Assembly: GCA_963739385.1 (NCBI GenBank)
Contig: CAVUAI010000027.1
Coordinates: 62,001-126,000, forward strand
DNA length: 64,000 nt
Direction: 5' to 3'
Origin: VAZQ01 sp963739385
Lineage (GTDB): Bacteria; Pseudomonadota; Alphaproteobacteria; Rhizobiales; Xanthobacteraceae
Part shown: piece after piece, positions 1 to 8,048 of the stretch
Layout: each line of letters opens with the position of its first letter
How positions within the stretch are numbered: position 1 is the stretch's first letter
The notes under the pieces: generated by a model
Told to the model about the DNA's origin: nothing
The model's database searches: none
What the model saw: the letters and a program-made list of their open reading frames with translations, nothing else
Program-made: the position numbers and the translations under genes

Positions 1-779
1 GTGCCGATATTGTCCCACATCAGCACATCGCCCTCGGTCCAGGCGTGGGCGTAAAAGAACGCCTCGCGCTCCTGATGCGCGAACAGCAGCGCCAGCAGCT
101 CGGCGCTCTCGGCCTCGGGCATGCCGTCGACCCGCACCGCGTAGCCGGGATTGCAATAGAGGACGGTGCGCCCGGTGATCGGATGCGTGCGGAAGATCGG
201 CTGCGAGACCGGGGGCTTCTCGGCCCGCTGGCGCGGCGTCAGGGGCGCGCGCTGCGAGCCCTGGCGGCTGCGCATCATGTCCCAGAACTTGGCGAAGTCG
301 TGCGTCGCGGTGCGCCCGGCCAGCCGCCGCTTGAGGTCGGCCGGCAGGTCCCTGTAGGCCAGGTGCATGTTACGGAACTGGGTGTCGCCAAGCGGCCGGC
401 CGTCGCGCACCGGCACCCTGATGGCGTAGAGCACGTTCGCGAGCGCGACGTCCTTGCTATAGGACATGTCGGTATGCCAGCCCTGCCCGGCATCGCCGAG
501 GCCGATGGGCTTGCCGTCCTTCGTCATATTGGACAGCACCATGACTTCCGGGAAATCCGGCTCGTGGAACTGGTTCGCGACATTGATCTCGAGTTCGCCG
601 AACATGCGCCCGAAGCGCACGAGCGCTTCGGTTTCGAGCTGCTGGGCGGGGAAGCACAGAACGCCATGCTCGCCGAGCGCGCGCAGGATCTGCTTGAAGT
701 CGCCATCCGAGACCCCTCGGCCGAGGTCGATGCCCTCGATCCTGGCTCCCAGCGCCTTGCCGCTGGCTGCGATCTTCAT
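1..779 (-). CDS. TauD/TfdA family Fe(II)/2-oxoglutarate dioxygenase, 3' end cut by the window edge
   Basis: Reading the minus strand from an ATG at 779 gives about 259 codons with no stop before the window edge, so the C-terminus is missing. The protein contains GWHTDMSY near residues 100-107; His102 and Asp104 are the first two ligands of the HxD...H iron facial triad of TauD/TfdA dioxygenases. The distal His is expected beyond the edge, just after the visible W-D-N-I-G. Family members oxidise small substrates such as taurine, sulfonates or aryloxyacetates using 2-oxoglutarate and O2 in the cytoplasm; the substrate here cannot be read from sequence. A purine-rich GAGGAAACG lies about 17 bases upstream of the start. 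The gene is divergent from a NitT/TauT-type binding protein, which fits uptake plus oxidation of one compound class. Confidence 0.88.
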   Translation of the reverse strand, partial: MKIAASGKALGARIEGIDLGRGVSDGDFKQILRALGEHGVLCFPAQQLETEALVRFGRMFGELEINVANQFHEPDFPEVMVLSNMTKDGKPIGLGDAGQGWHTDMSYSKDVALANVLYAIRVPVRDGRPLGDTQFRNMHLAYRDLPADLKRRLAGRTATHDFAKFWDMMRSRQGSQRAPLTPRQRAEKPPVSQPIFRTHPITGRTVLYCNPGYAVRVDGMPEAESAELLALLFAHQEREAFFYAHAWTEGDVLMWDNIG

Positions 780-1092
780 GTCGTCGCTCGCCTATCGTTT
801 CCTCGGACGTGACCCTAAAGCGAAAACGCCTCGGATTGAATCGCGATTTCGCATTTAATGCTTGCCTGGTCGATATGTGCCTGATCGCGTGATCCTATCG
901 AAAAACCTGCAACTTCGCGGGGTCAGGCCGTCAGGCCCGGCCGCCAAAGGCCGCGGCCGGCCGCACCATGGGCCCGCGCGGCGACGACCCGTACACCGCA
1001 GACGGTTTGTTGACGCGATCCGGCGAGGCTATCATGCATCCGAGAGCGCCGATCGCCCAGGCAAAACAATCAGCTGACGGGGAGGTGAGACG
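780..1092. other. Intergenic region between divergent genes, no gene seen
   Basis: These 313 bases separate the divergent dioxygenase and binding-protein genes and must carry both promoters. Short open frames here have no ribosome binding site and no recognisable protein. The only clear signal is the ribosome binding site GGGGAGGTGAG just before 1093. I see no convincing sigma70 pair or operator. Confidence 0.5.
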
Positions 1093-2136
1093 ATGCCAGG
1101 CAGACACTCGGGCGGGCTTCTGAGCCGACGGCAGGCCCTCGCCGCGGTGGCGGGCGGCGCGGGCTTGCTCGCCTCGCCGGCGATCGTCGGCGCGCAAGGC
1201 CCGCTCACGGTCAAGTTCGTCCAGCAGCGCGGCCTGCTCTATATACCGGTCGATGTCATGGTCAGCGGTGGGGTGCTGCAGGCGGAGGCGACCAGGCTCG
1301 GCCTGGGCAAGGTGGAGGCGACCGCCACCGCGTTGAGCGGTCCCGGCCCCATTCTCGACGCGCTGCTGTCGGGCGCGGCGGACTATGGCACTGCGGCCCT
1401 GCCGTCCCTCCTGACGCTGTGGGAGAAGACGCGCGGGAGCGTCAACGAGGTCAAGGCGGTCGGTACGGTCAGCAACGGAGCGATGACGCTCTACACCATC
1501 AATCCCAACGTCAACAGCATCGCCGACTTTACCGAAAAGGACCGCATCGCCGTGCCGACAGTGCGTTTGTCCTTTAATTCGATGATGCTGCAGATGGCTG
1601 CCGAGCAATTGTGGAACGACCCCCACCGTCTCGACCATCTGACCGTGGCGCTCGGCCATCCTGATGCGGTCGTGGCGCTTTCGGCAGGTTATGGAAAAGC
1701 GACCGTCACCGCCCACATCGCCGTTCAGCCGTTCACCGATCGCGGCCTGAAGCTGCCCGGAGCGCACGTCATCACCGACAGCCGCAAGGTCTTCGGCGGC
1801 CCGCTCACGCAGATCACGCTGCTGGCGACGCGCACGACCAAGGAGAGGAACCCGACCCTGTTCAAGGCGGTGGCTGCAGCGCTCGAGCAATCGATCAAGG
1901 TCGCCAACGCCGACAAGCGCGCCGCCGCCACCCTGTGGAAAGAGGTGCACAAGGCGCCCGATGCTGTCGATGACCTCGTGGCCCAGCTCGACGATCCCGG
2001 CTTCGAGTTCACCTCGCGGCCACAGCGTATCGCCCACTTTACGGCATTCCTCAACCGCATCGGCACCATGAAGGCAAAAGTCGGCGACTGGAAAGAGCTG
2101 TTCTGGGAGACGGCGCATCAACAGCAGGGCGATTGA
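1093..2136 (+). CDS. ABC transporter substrate-binding protein, NitT/TauT (NMT1/THI5-like) type, Tat signal
   Basis: A 347-residue periplasmic binding protein. The N-terminus has LSRRQAL (twin Arg at 12-13) followed by an Ala/Gly-rich hydrophobic stretch and a likely cleavage after GAQ, so it is probably exported folded by Tat. The mature part begins LTVKFVQQRG and contains the two-lobe pattern of SsuA/TauA/ThiY proteins, including the SGAADYGTAALPS segment typical of their ligand cleft. These proteins deliver sulfonates, nitrate, pyrimidines or aromatic acids to an ABC permease. No permease or ATPase follows; the next gene is a methyltransferase. A strong ribosome binding site (GGGGAGGTGAG) fixes the ATG at 1093. 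Ligand unknown. Confidence 0.85.
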   Translation: MPGRHSGGLLSRRQALAAVAGGAGLLASPAIVGAQGPLTVKFVQQRGLLYIPVDVMVSGGVLQAEATRLGLGKVEATATALSGPGPILDALLSGAADYGTAALPSLLTLWEKTRGSVNEVKAVGTVSNGAMTLYTINPNVNSIADFTEKDRIAVPTVRLSFNSMMLQMAAEQLWNDPHRLDHLTVALGHPDAVVALSAGYGKATVTAHIAVQPFTDRGLKLPGAHVITDSRKVFGGPLTQITLLATRTTKERNPTLFKAVAAALEQSIKVANADKRAAATLWKEVHKAPDAVDDLVAQLDDPGFEFTSRPQRIAHFTAFLNRIGTMKAKVGDWKELFWETAHQQQGD

Positions 2137-2144
2137 TCGTGCCC

Positions 2145-2162
2145 GGCCGGCGCCTGCCGGCC
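2145..2162 (+). terminator. GC-rich hairpin after the binding-protein gene, possible terminator
   Basis: GGCCGGC, a GCCT loop and GCCGGCC form a perfect 7-bp stem 9 bases after the stop codon. There is no downstream T-run, so intrinsic termination is uncertain. Confidence 0.3.
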
Positions 2163-2398
2163 CTGCGCACGAACCCGCGGAAAACCGTGCGCTCCGCCGC
2201 GCCCCGGATACGCGTCACCACGTGTCATGGCCGAAATGGTCGGCGCGTTGGGAACGAAGACCTTGCCCGGCCCGGCACTGGTTCGACAGGACGGCTGGGT
2301 CAGCCGTGCCGGAACGTGACGCTTGTGCGGTCCCGTCTTAAGCGGGTATGTCGCTCGCGCAAGAGCGCCGGTTTGACGGTTCGAAGGAGTGATGACCT

Positions 2399-3400
2399 GT
2401 GGATATTGTTTCGATGCTCCTATGGGCGGCGGGGATCGTCGTCGGGTTATTCGTGGCCTATAACGTCTTTCACTACGTTTTGTTCTTCCTCGTCACCCAT
2501 CCGAAAAATGCAGACACCATCGGCCATAAGTTGAATGAATTCGAACAGCGGCAACTTGTCGAATGGACCCCCAAGGCGGACGATTTCCTCAAGCACGACG
2601 ACGAGAACCGCACATACGACGACGTGTTCGGTGCGTATCGCGGCGAGCACGACAATTACAGCACGTGTGTTTTTCCCCGCGCCATTTTCACCCATCCCTA
2701 TGATGCCGAGTATGTCCTGCTCGAGCCGGCGCCCGGGATGCGTCTCCTGGACCTCGGATGCGGGTCAGGCGCCGCGGCCTACCACCTGGCCAGCGAGTGC
2801 AACGTCGAAATCGTGTGCGTGACCAATTCCGAGGTACAAGCCGAGATCTGCCGACGCAAATTCGAGAAATTCAACGGGCGCGTGCGCGTGATCGTGACCG
2901 ACTTCGACCGCCTGGACCTTTCAGATAACAGTTTCGACGCCATCTACTCCCTCGAATCGATCGGCTATACCAAGGATCTCGATGCGTGGCTCGCACGCTG
3001 CCTGCGCATGCTCAAGCCCGGCGGCCGGCTGCTGATCCGCACGCCGGGCGCGCTCGATCATTGCCGGCGCGAGCAGGACTACCGGAGCGTGACCGCGTTC
3101 TTCGAGAACTGGCGCTACAATTTTTTTGGCGCCAATCTTCTCGTCTTCAAATTGCGCCGGCTGGGCTTCGACCACATCCGCTACTGCCGGCTGCCGTTCT
3201 GGGCCTGGGGCCTGACCTGCAACTTCATTCAGCACCTGCTGTTGTGGAAGTACCGGCTGCGGATGCGCACCATGGTAGACCTGGAACGAATCATCTGGCG
3301 CACATCGAAGGTGTTCGTTTTCGGAAACGCCTACAACATCGTGCTTGCCGGCAAGCCATCCGCGCCATCGCGGTCGGCATCGATCAAGGACGCCGCCTGA
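2399..3400 (+). CDS. Membrane-anchored SAM-dependent methyltransferase (class I)
   Basis: A 333-residue protein. Residues about 5-33 form one hydrophobic transmembrane segment, and the rest is a class I methyltransferase domain. Motif I reads LLDLGCGSG at about 116-124, followed by an acidic/Asn strand (CVTNS) and by DAIYSLESIGYTKD at the catalytic-domain position used by cyclopropane-fatty-acid and sterol-type methyltransferases. The C-terminal half has aromatic-rich segments consistent with a lipid-like substrate. I chose the GTG at 2399 because AAGGAG lies about 10 bases upstream; an overlapping GTG at 2389 is in another frame. The anchor suggests work at the inner face of the cytoplasmic membrane. 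The exact acceptor is unknown. Confidence 0.82.
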   Translation: MDIVSMLLWAAGIVVGLFVAYNVFHYVLFFLVTHPKNADTIGHKLNEFEQRQLVEWTPKADDFLKHDDENRTYDDVFGAYRGEHDNYSTCVFPRAIFTHPYDAEYVLLEPAPGMRLLDLGCGSGAAAYHLASECNVEIVCVTNSEVQAEICRRKFEKFNGRVRVIVTDFDRLDLSDNSFDAIYSLESIGYTKDLDAWLARCLRMLKPGGRLLIRTPGALDHCRREQDYRSVTAFFENWRYNFFGANLLVFKLRRLGFDHIRYCRLPFWAWGLTCNFIQHLLLWKYRLRMRTMVDLERIIWRTSKVFVFGNAYNIVLAGKPSAPSRSASIKDAA

Positions 3401-3616
3401 GAGCATCCGACTGCGTTCCCAGCGGTGATCTGCGGAATGTGTCCGCCGTCGGCGCACTCGAACCCTCGCCGCAGGGCACGCGCGGCGTGCCCGCCCCTGA
3501 ACGTCCGGCCTTGGCAGCCGCGAAAAGAATGCGCATTGTACGCCTCGAAAGCCCGCATCCGGCGGGATGCCGGCGCGGCGCGCTGCCAAGGCGCGGTCGA
3601 AGTTTCGGAGTGCCCG

Positions 3617-4504
3617 ATGATCAACGTCAAGCGGATCAGCCACGCGACTTTCGAGACGCCGGAGCTCGACCGGCAGATCGAGTACTTCACGCAGGTCGCC
3701 GGGCTCGCCCTGGCGGAGCGGGAAAACGGACGCGCCTACCTCGCGACCAAGCTGGGCGATCTCGCGGTGCAGCTCGAGAAGGGCGACCACGCACGTTGCG
3801 CGCGGCTGGCATTCCAGGTCGCGCCCGACACTGAGTTCGACGACATCCGCCGCGGCATCGAAGCCGAGGGCATGCGCTGCCAGACGCGCAACGATCCAAG
3901 TCCGGGCATTCCCAGGATGCTGGCGTTCGAGGACAGGAAGGGAACGGTGTGCGAAGTGTTCGCCGCCCAGACGCCGATCGCCAAGAACCAGCAGGTCGCC
4001 GGCATCGGCCCGATCAAGCTCGGCCACCTCGCCTTCGTCGTTCCGGAACCGGCGGAGTATGCCGAGTTCTACGGCCGCGTGCTCGGGTTCAGGGTGTCCG
4101 ACTGGATCGGCGACTGGTTCGTGTTCATGCGCTGCGGCCCCGATCATCACACCGTGAATTTCGTGCGCGGCAAGCGCACCCAGATGCACCACATCGCGTT
4201 CGAGCTCAAGGACTGGGCGCACATCCAGGCCGCGTGCGATTTTCTCGGCGGCAGGAACATCCCCATCATCTGGGGACCGGGCCGGCACGGCCCCGGCCAC
4301 AACGTCTATACCTATCACCGCAATCCCGACGACCAGATCGTCGAGATGTTCACCGAGCTCGACAAGATGCTCGACGAGTCGCTCGGCTACTTCGACCCGC
4401 GGCCGTGGCACCGCGACCGGCCGCAGGTGCCGAAGGTGTGGAGCATGCCGACCGACATCTGGGGCCCGCCGCCGACGCAGGAATATCTGCGCCAGCGCGA
4501 GTGA
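3617..4504 (+). CDS. Two-domain VOC extradiol dioxygenase (catechol 2,3-dioxygenase type)
   Basis: From the ATG at 3617 the product is 295 residues, normal for type I extradiol dioxygenases, with two vicinal-oxygen-chelate domains. The C-terminal domain carries the expected iron ligands: His137 (LGHLAF), His191 or His192 (MHHIAFEL) and Glu243 (IVEMFTE). The pattern GPGRHGPGHNVYTYHRNPD around 220-238 is characteristic of the active-site rim. The enzyme is therefore predicted to cleave a catechol ring next to the diol using Fe(II) and O2. The open frame extends upstream to 3425, but those codons are not family-like, and CGGAG precedes 3617. It is followed after 53 bases by a TctC binding protein, probably one transcription unit for uptake and ring cleavage of an aromatic compound. 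Confidence 0.88.
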   Translation: MINVKRISHATFETPELDRQIEYFTQVAGLALAERENGRAYLATKLGDLAVQLEKGDHARCARLAFQVAPDTEFDDIRRGIEAEGMRCQTRNDPSPGIPRMLAFEDRKGTVCEVFAAQTPIAKNQQVAGIGPIKLGHLAFVVPEPAEYAEFYGRVLGFRVSDWIGDWFVFMRCGPDHHTVNFVRGKRTQMHHIAFELKDWAHIQAACDFLGGRNIPIIWGPGRHGPGHNVYTYHRNPDDQIVEMFTELDKMLDESLGYFDPRPWHRDRPQVPKVWSMPTDIWGPPPTQEYLRQRE

Positions 4505-4557
4505 ACGGAACCACAATTCGAAGGCCATTAGTCGGGGCAACACCGGGGAGGGTTCGC

Positions 4558-5550
4558 ATGCACAGGAGAACGCTCGGCACGCTCGCCGTGCTGGCCATGC
4601 TCACCGGCGCGGTCGCCTTGCCGGCCGCGCTCACCGGCGCGGCAGTAGCGCAGGACTATCCCAACCGCCCGATCAAGTTCATGCACGGCTTCCCCCCAGG
4701 CGGCAATGTCGACATCATCGCCAGGCTGCTCGGCAACGAAATGTCCAAGACCCTCGGCCAGTCGATCATCATCGACGCCAAGCCCGGCATCGCCGGCAGC
4801 CTCGCGGCCGAGGCCGTGGCGCGCAGCGAGCCCGACGGCTATACGCTGCTCATCGTTCCCAGCGCGCATCCCGCGCACGGCGCGTTGTCGAAGAAGGTGC
4901 CGTACAACGTCGTCGACGATTTTGAATGGATCTCGGTCGCGAGTTTCTATCCATTCCTTATCTGCGTGCGCACCGATTCCCGCTTCCAGTCACTGCGGCA
5001 ACTGATCGACGAGGCGCGCAAGCATCCCGGCGACCTCAAATATGGCTCCGCCGGCGTGGGCTCGATTCTGCACACGACCGTCGAACTGATGGCCAACGAG
5101 ACCAAGACCAGGTTCCTGCACATTCCCTATCGCGGCGAAGCGCCGGCCATCACCGGGCTGCTGCAGGGCGACATCGACTTCATCGCAGCGACGTCCGGAC
5201 CGATCAGTCCGCGCGTACGCTCCGGCGAGTTCCGCGCACTCGCGGTGACCGGAAAAACGCGCTGGCGCGATTTCCCCGACGTGCCGACGGTCGAACAGGA
5301 GGGGATCCCGGGCTTCGAAGTCATCTCCTGGAGCGGCCTCGCCGGCCCCGCGAAGCTGCCCAGGCCGATCGTCGACCGGCTCAACGCCGAGCTGCGCCGG
5401 GCCATTGCGGTCCCCGACGTTAAGAGCAAGCTCGAAGGAATGGGCGGCGACCCGCGCGCAACCACGCCCGCCGAGATGCGCGCGCTGGTGGCGAGCCAGC
5501 TGGCGACCTGGACCAGGCTCGCCAAGGAGACGAATATCTCTATCGACTAG
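4558..5550 (+). CDS. TctC/Bug-family periplasmic binding protein (1 of 6)
   Basis: A 330-residue tripartite-tricarboxylate-transporter receptor protein with an Ala-rich signal peptide ending near AVAQD. The mature start DYPNRPIKF and the motifs GFPPGGNVDIIARLL, EPDGYTLL, PYRGEAPAITGLLQGDIDF and VPTVEQEG are diagnostic of the Bug family, which binds carboxylates and similar small organic acids in the periplasm. GGGAGG precedes the ATG at 4558. It follows the extradiol dioxygenase gene closely and is likely co-transcribed. No TctA/TctB permease genes are present, so its membrane partner must be elsewhere, or it may feed a sensor. Confidence 0.93.
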   Translation: MHRRTLGTLAVLAMLTGAVALPAALTGAAVAQDYPNRPIKFMHGFPPGGNVDIIARLLGNEMSKTLGQSIIIDAKPGIAGSLAAEAVARSEPDGYTLLIVPSAHPAHGALSKKVPYNVVDDFEWISVASFYPFLICVRTDSRFQSLRQLIDEARKHPGDLKYGSAGVGSILHTTVELMANETKTRFLHIPYRGEAPAITGLLQGDIDFIAATSGPISPRVRSGEFRALAVTGKTRWRDFPDVPTVEQEGIPGFEVISWSGLAGPAKLPRPIVDRLNAELRRAIAVPDVKSKLEGMGGDPRATTPAEMRALVASQLATWTRLAKETNISID

Positions 5551-5620
5551 GCTCGAGGGCCCGCTGTCTTGAGCACGTGCCGGATCCGGGGGCTCAAGCG
5601 GCAGCCGATCTAGATACGGG

Positions 5621-5809
5621 TCAATGCGCGTCGTACTGCTGATGTGTCAGACCTGTCGATCTGCTCATCAGCTCGAAGGGATCGATCTGGCTGCTGGATG
5701 CAGCGGATACCTTGGCGTGAATGTCGGAGTGAGTTCTCGTCTTTGACCAGGCTGCGACCGCCACGAGCGTCAGTATGGCAGCGATCCCAAACGACATGAT
5801 CTTCCGCAT
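5621..5809 (-). CDS. Small secreted protein of 62 residues, function unknown
   Basis: The ATG at 5809 is preceded by GAGGAG at good spacing. The open frame extends 28 codons further upstream, but those codons lack a start signal. The product has a short basic N-terminus (MRKIMSFG), a hydrophobic segment (about 6-20) that is a signal peptide or anchor, then a polar tail ending DPFELMS...QQYDAH. I recall similar short proteins with the same acidic PFE-M and YDAH ending in Bradyrhizobium-like genomes; this could not be checked. No enzyme motif is visible. A second small membrane-protein gene lies just upstream on the same strand (5901-6302), so the two may be co-transcribed. Confidence 0.68.
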   Translation of the reverse strand: MRKIMSFGIAAILTLVAVAAWSKTRTHSDIHAKVSAASSSQIDPFELMSRSTGLTHQQYDAH

Positions 5810-5900
5810 CTGATGGCTCCTCTGTGTGCGAACGGCGCGGTGCGAACCCACGCTGCGCCTTTGTTGGACGCGCGACCCAGGGCGCAGGTTCACGGCCCCG

Positions 5901-6302
5901 TCAGGGAACCATGAGGCTGCCGGCGGCGGAGCCGATATCCTTTGCCTGCAGAGCGCTGGTGACGCGGTCGATCGCCGCCTTGCGCCGCATCTGGTGTGAG
6001 GGATCGCTCGATCCGCCGGCCACGCTCTGCCGGGCGATCAAACGATTGATGGTTTCTCTCGCTTCCGGGGAAAGCGCCTGGGCTCGCTCGATCTTGGGCG
6101 CCAAGCGTTCGAGCTGCACCACGTCCTCGACGTCCCGGCCGGTCGGACTCATGACGAGCGCAACAAGTCCGGCAGCGAGCGCGGCAGTATAGCACCAGCG
6201 AGGCAGCATCAGACGGTGTCTGCCGCCGATGCGCGCGCTCGCGAGAGTGGAACTCCGCGACGCGTCCGGGACAGTCGCGCCTTGCTCCGCGATGACTGTC
6301 AC
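5901..6302 (-). CDS. Small inner-membrane protein of 133 residues, function unknown
   Basis: The start is a GTG at 6302 with AAGGAG 7 bases upstream. The protein has a polar N-terminus, one hydrophobic segment (about residues 36-52, WCYTAALAAGLVALVMS) and then a charged alpha-helical part rich in Ala, Arg and Glu (LAPKIERAQALSPEARETI). That layout is a single-pass membrane protein with a helical periplasmic domain. No catalytic motif can be seen. It lies 91 bases upstream of the 62-residue secreted protein on the same strand and is divergent from the TolB/TPR regulator at 6488. Confidence 0.62.
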   Translation of the reverse strand: MTVIAEQGATVPDASRSSTLASARIGGRHRLMLPRWCYTAALAAGLVALVMSPTGRDVEDVVQLERLAPKIERAQALSPEARETINRLIARQSVAGGSSDPSHQMRRKAAIDRVTSALQAKDIGSAAGSLMVP

Positions 6303-6487
6303 TCCAGTCTCCTTGATCGCCCGAAGGTGACCACTTGCGTCCTGATTGGAGCCTCGCGGAACTTAACGACCGCGAGCGACGCAGAGACGCAGCGGTACGA
6401 TGCTGGACCCTAGTCGGGGAGCCGCTTAAGGTCTTTGGTTCAGGATCTTAATCATTCTGAATTCGCGACCCTGACGGCTGCGCGGCG

Positions 6488-8023
6488 ATGGGCGGGCAAG
6501 AGGTAACATTCGGCCGGTTCCGGTTCGATCTCGGGCGGCGGGAGCTGTCGCGCGACGGCGTGCCGGTGCGGCTGGGCAACCGGGCGCTCGATATCCTCTG
6601 CGTATTGGCCGCCGCCGGCGGCCACGTCGTCACCAAGGACGAGCTCTTGGCGCGGGTCTGGCCGGGTCTAGTCGTCGAGGAGAACAATCTCCAGGTCCAG
6701 GTCTCCGCCCTGCGAAAGATCTTCGACGAAGAGAAGAGCGGCCAAAGCTACTTGGTTACCGTGCCCGGCCGCGGCTATCGCCTGATCGGTCTCGCCGGCA
6801 ATACATCCGGGCCGGCACTTCCGGACAAGCCGTCGATCGCGGTGCTGCCGTTCCAGAACATGAGCGACGACCCGCAACAGGAATACTTCGCGGACGGCAT
6901 CGTCGAGGACATCATCACCGCGCTGTGTCACATGCGCTGGCTGTTCGTGATCGCCCGCGATTCGAGCTTCGCGTACAAGGGCCGGACCGCTGATGTGAAG
7001 CAAGTGGGCCGCGAGCTGGGCGTGCGCTACGTGGTGGAAGGCGGCGTGCGCAAGGCCGCCCAGCGGGTACGCATCACCGCCCAGCTCCTGGACGCCTCGA
7101 CCGGCGCCCACCTGTGGGCCGACCACTTCGACGGCGCTCTCGCTGACATCTTCGACCTGCAGGACCAGGTTGCCGCAAGCGTGGTCGGCGCGATCGCACC
7201 GAAGCTGGAACAGGCCGAGATCGAGCGGGCCAAGCGCAAGCCGACCGAAAGCCTCGACGCCTACGACTATTTCCTGCGCGGGATGGCCAGTACGCACCGT
7301 ATGACGCGGGACTCGACCAGCGAGGCGCTCGGACTATTCGCAAAAGCTATCGAGCTCGATCCGGATTTCGCCTCGCCCCATGGGGTGGCGGCGTTCTGCT
7401 ACGTCGTGCGCAAGATCAACGGCTGGACGATCGATCGCAGGCAGGAGATCGACGACGCCGCGCGCTTTGCCGCGCGGGCGGCGGAGCTGGGCAAGGATGA
7501 CGCGGTCGCGCTCGCTTTCGGAGGCTTGGCCCTCGGCTATGTAGCCGGCGATCTCGAGGGCGCTGTTACCCTCATCGATCGCGCGCTCATTCTCAATCCG
7601 AACCTGGCAGTGGCGTGGTACGCGAGCGGGACGGTTCGCGCGTTTCGCGGCGGCGAGCCGGACCTCGCGATTGCCCACCTCGAGCGCGCGATGCGGCTGA
7701 GCCCCTTCGATCCTTTCATGTTTACCATGCAGGGCGTGACCGCGTTCGCTCACTTCTTCGCCGGCCGTTACGACGAGGCGACTGCATGGGCGGAGAAGGC
7801 GTTCTGGGAGCGGCCGAACATCCTTGCCACTTTGCGCATCGCGGCAGCGAGCAACGCACTCGCCGGCCGGATGGACGACGCGCGCAAGGCGGTCGCACGC
7901 GCGCTCGAGCTCGACCCCGAGATGCGCGTGTCCAATCTCGAGGGCCGCATCGGCTGGTTTCGCCGGCAGGAGGATTTCGCAAAATACGCCGACGCCCTGC
8001 GCAAGGCCGGCCTGCCGGAGTGA
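6488..8023 (+). CDS. OmpR/CadC-type winged-helix regulator fused to TolB-like and TPR domains
   Basis: A 511-residue one-component regulator. Residues 5-100 form a trans_reg_C winged helix (KDELLARVWPGLVVEENNLQVQ..., ending VPGRGYRLIG). Residues about 116-225 match the TolB-like N-terminal domain seen in adenylate-cyclase-type regulators (PSIAVLPFQNMSDDP, FADGIVEDI, VVEGGVRK, GAHLWADHFD). Residues about 245-505 are tetratricopeptide repeats. There is no transmembrane segment, so unlike CadC it is probably cytoplasmic. The family is abundant in Bradyrhizobium relatives; targets are unknown. No good ribosome binding site is visible before the ATG at 6488, so the start is less sure than the domains. 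Confidence 0.87.
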   Translation: MGGQEVTFGRFRFDLGRRELSRDGVPVRLGNRALDILCVLAAAGGHVVTKDELLARVWPGLVVEENNLQVQVSALRKIFDEEKSGQSYLVTVPGRGYRLIGLAGNTSGPALPDKPSIAVLPFQNMSDDPQQEYFADGIVEDIITALCHMRWLFVIARDSSFAYKGRTADVKQVGRELGVRYVVEGGVRKAAQRVRITAQLLDASTGAHLWADHFDGALADIFDLQDQVAASVVGAIAPKLEQAEIERAKRKPTESLDAYDYFLRGMASTHRMTRDSTSEALGLFAKAIELDPDFASPHGVAAFCYVVRKINGWTIDRRQEIDDAARFAARAAELGKDDAVALAFGGLALGYVAGDLEGAVTLIDRALILNPNLAVAWYASGTVRAFRGGEPDLAIAHLERAMRLSPFDPFMFTMQGVTAFAHFFAGRYDEATAWAEKAFWERPNILATLRIAAASNALAGRMDDARKAVARALELDPEMRVSNLEGRIGWFRRQEDFAKYADALRKAGLPE

Positions 8024-8048
8024 ACAGTGATTGCGCGCAGCCTCGGCC

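Noticed and set aside
45..812. Plus-strand frame of 255 codons
   Set aside because: It is the antisense shadow of the minus-strand TauD-type dioxygenase, which has family motifs; this frame has none.
2921..4543. Minus-strand frame of 540 codons
   Set aside because: Antisense shadow of the methyltransferase and dioxygenase genes; composition is typical of GC-rich antisense frames.
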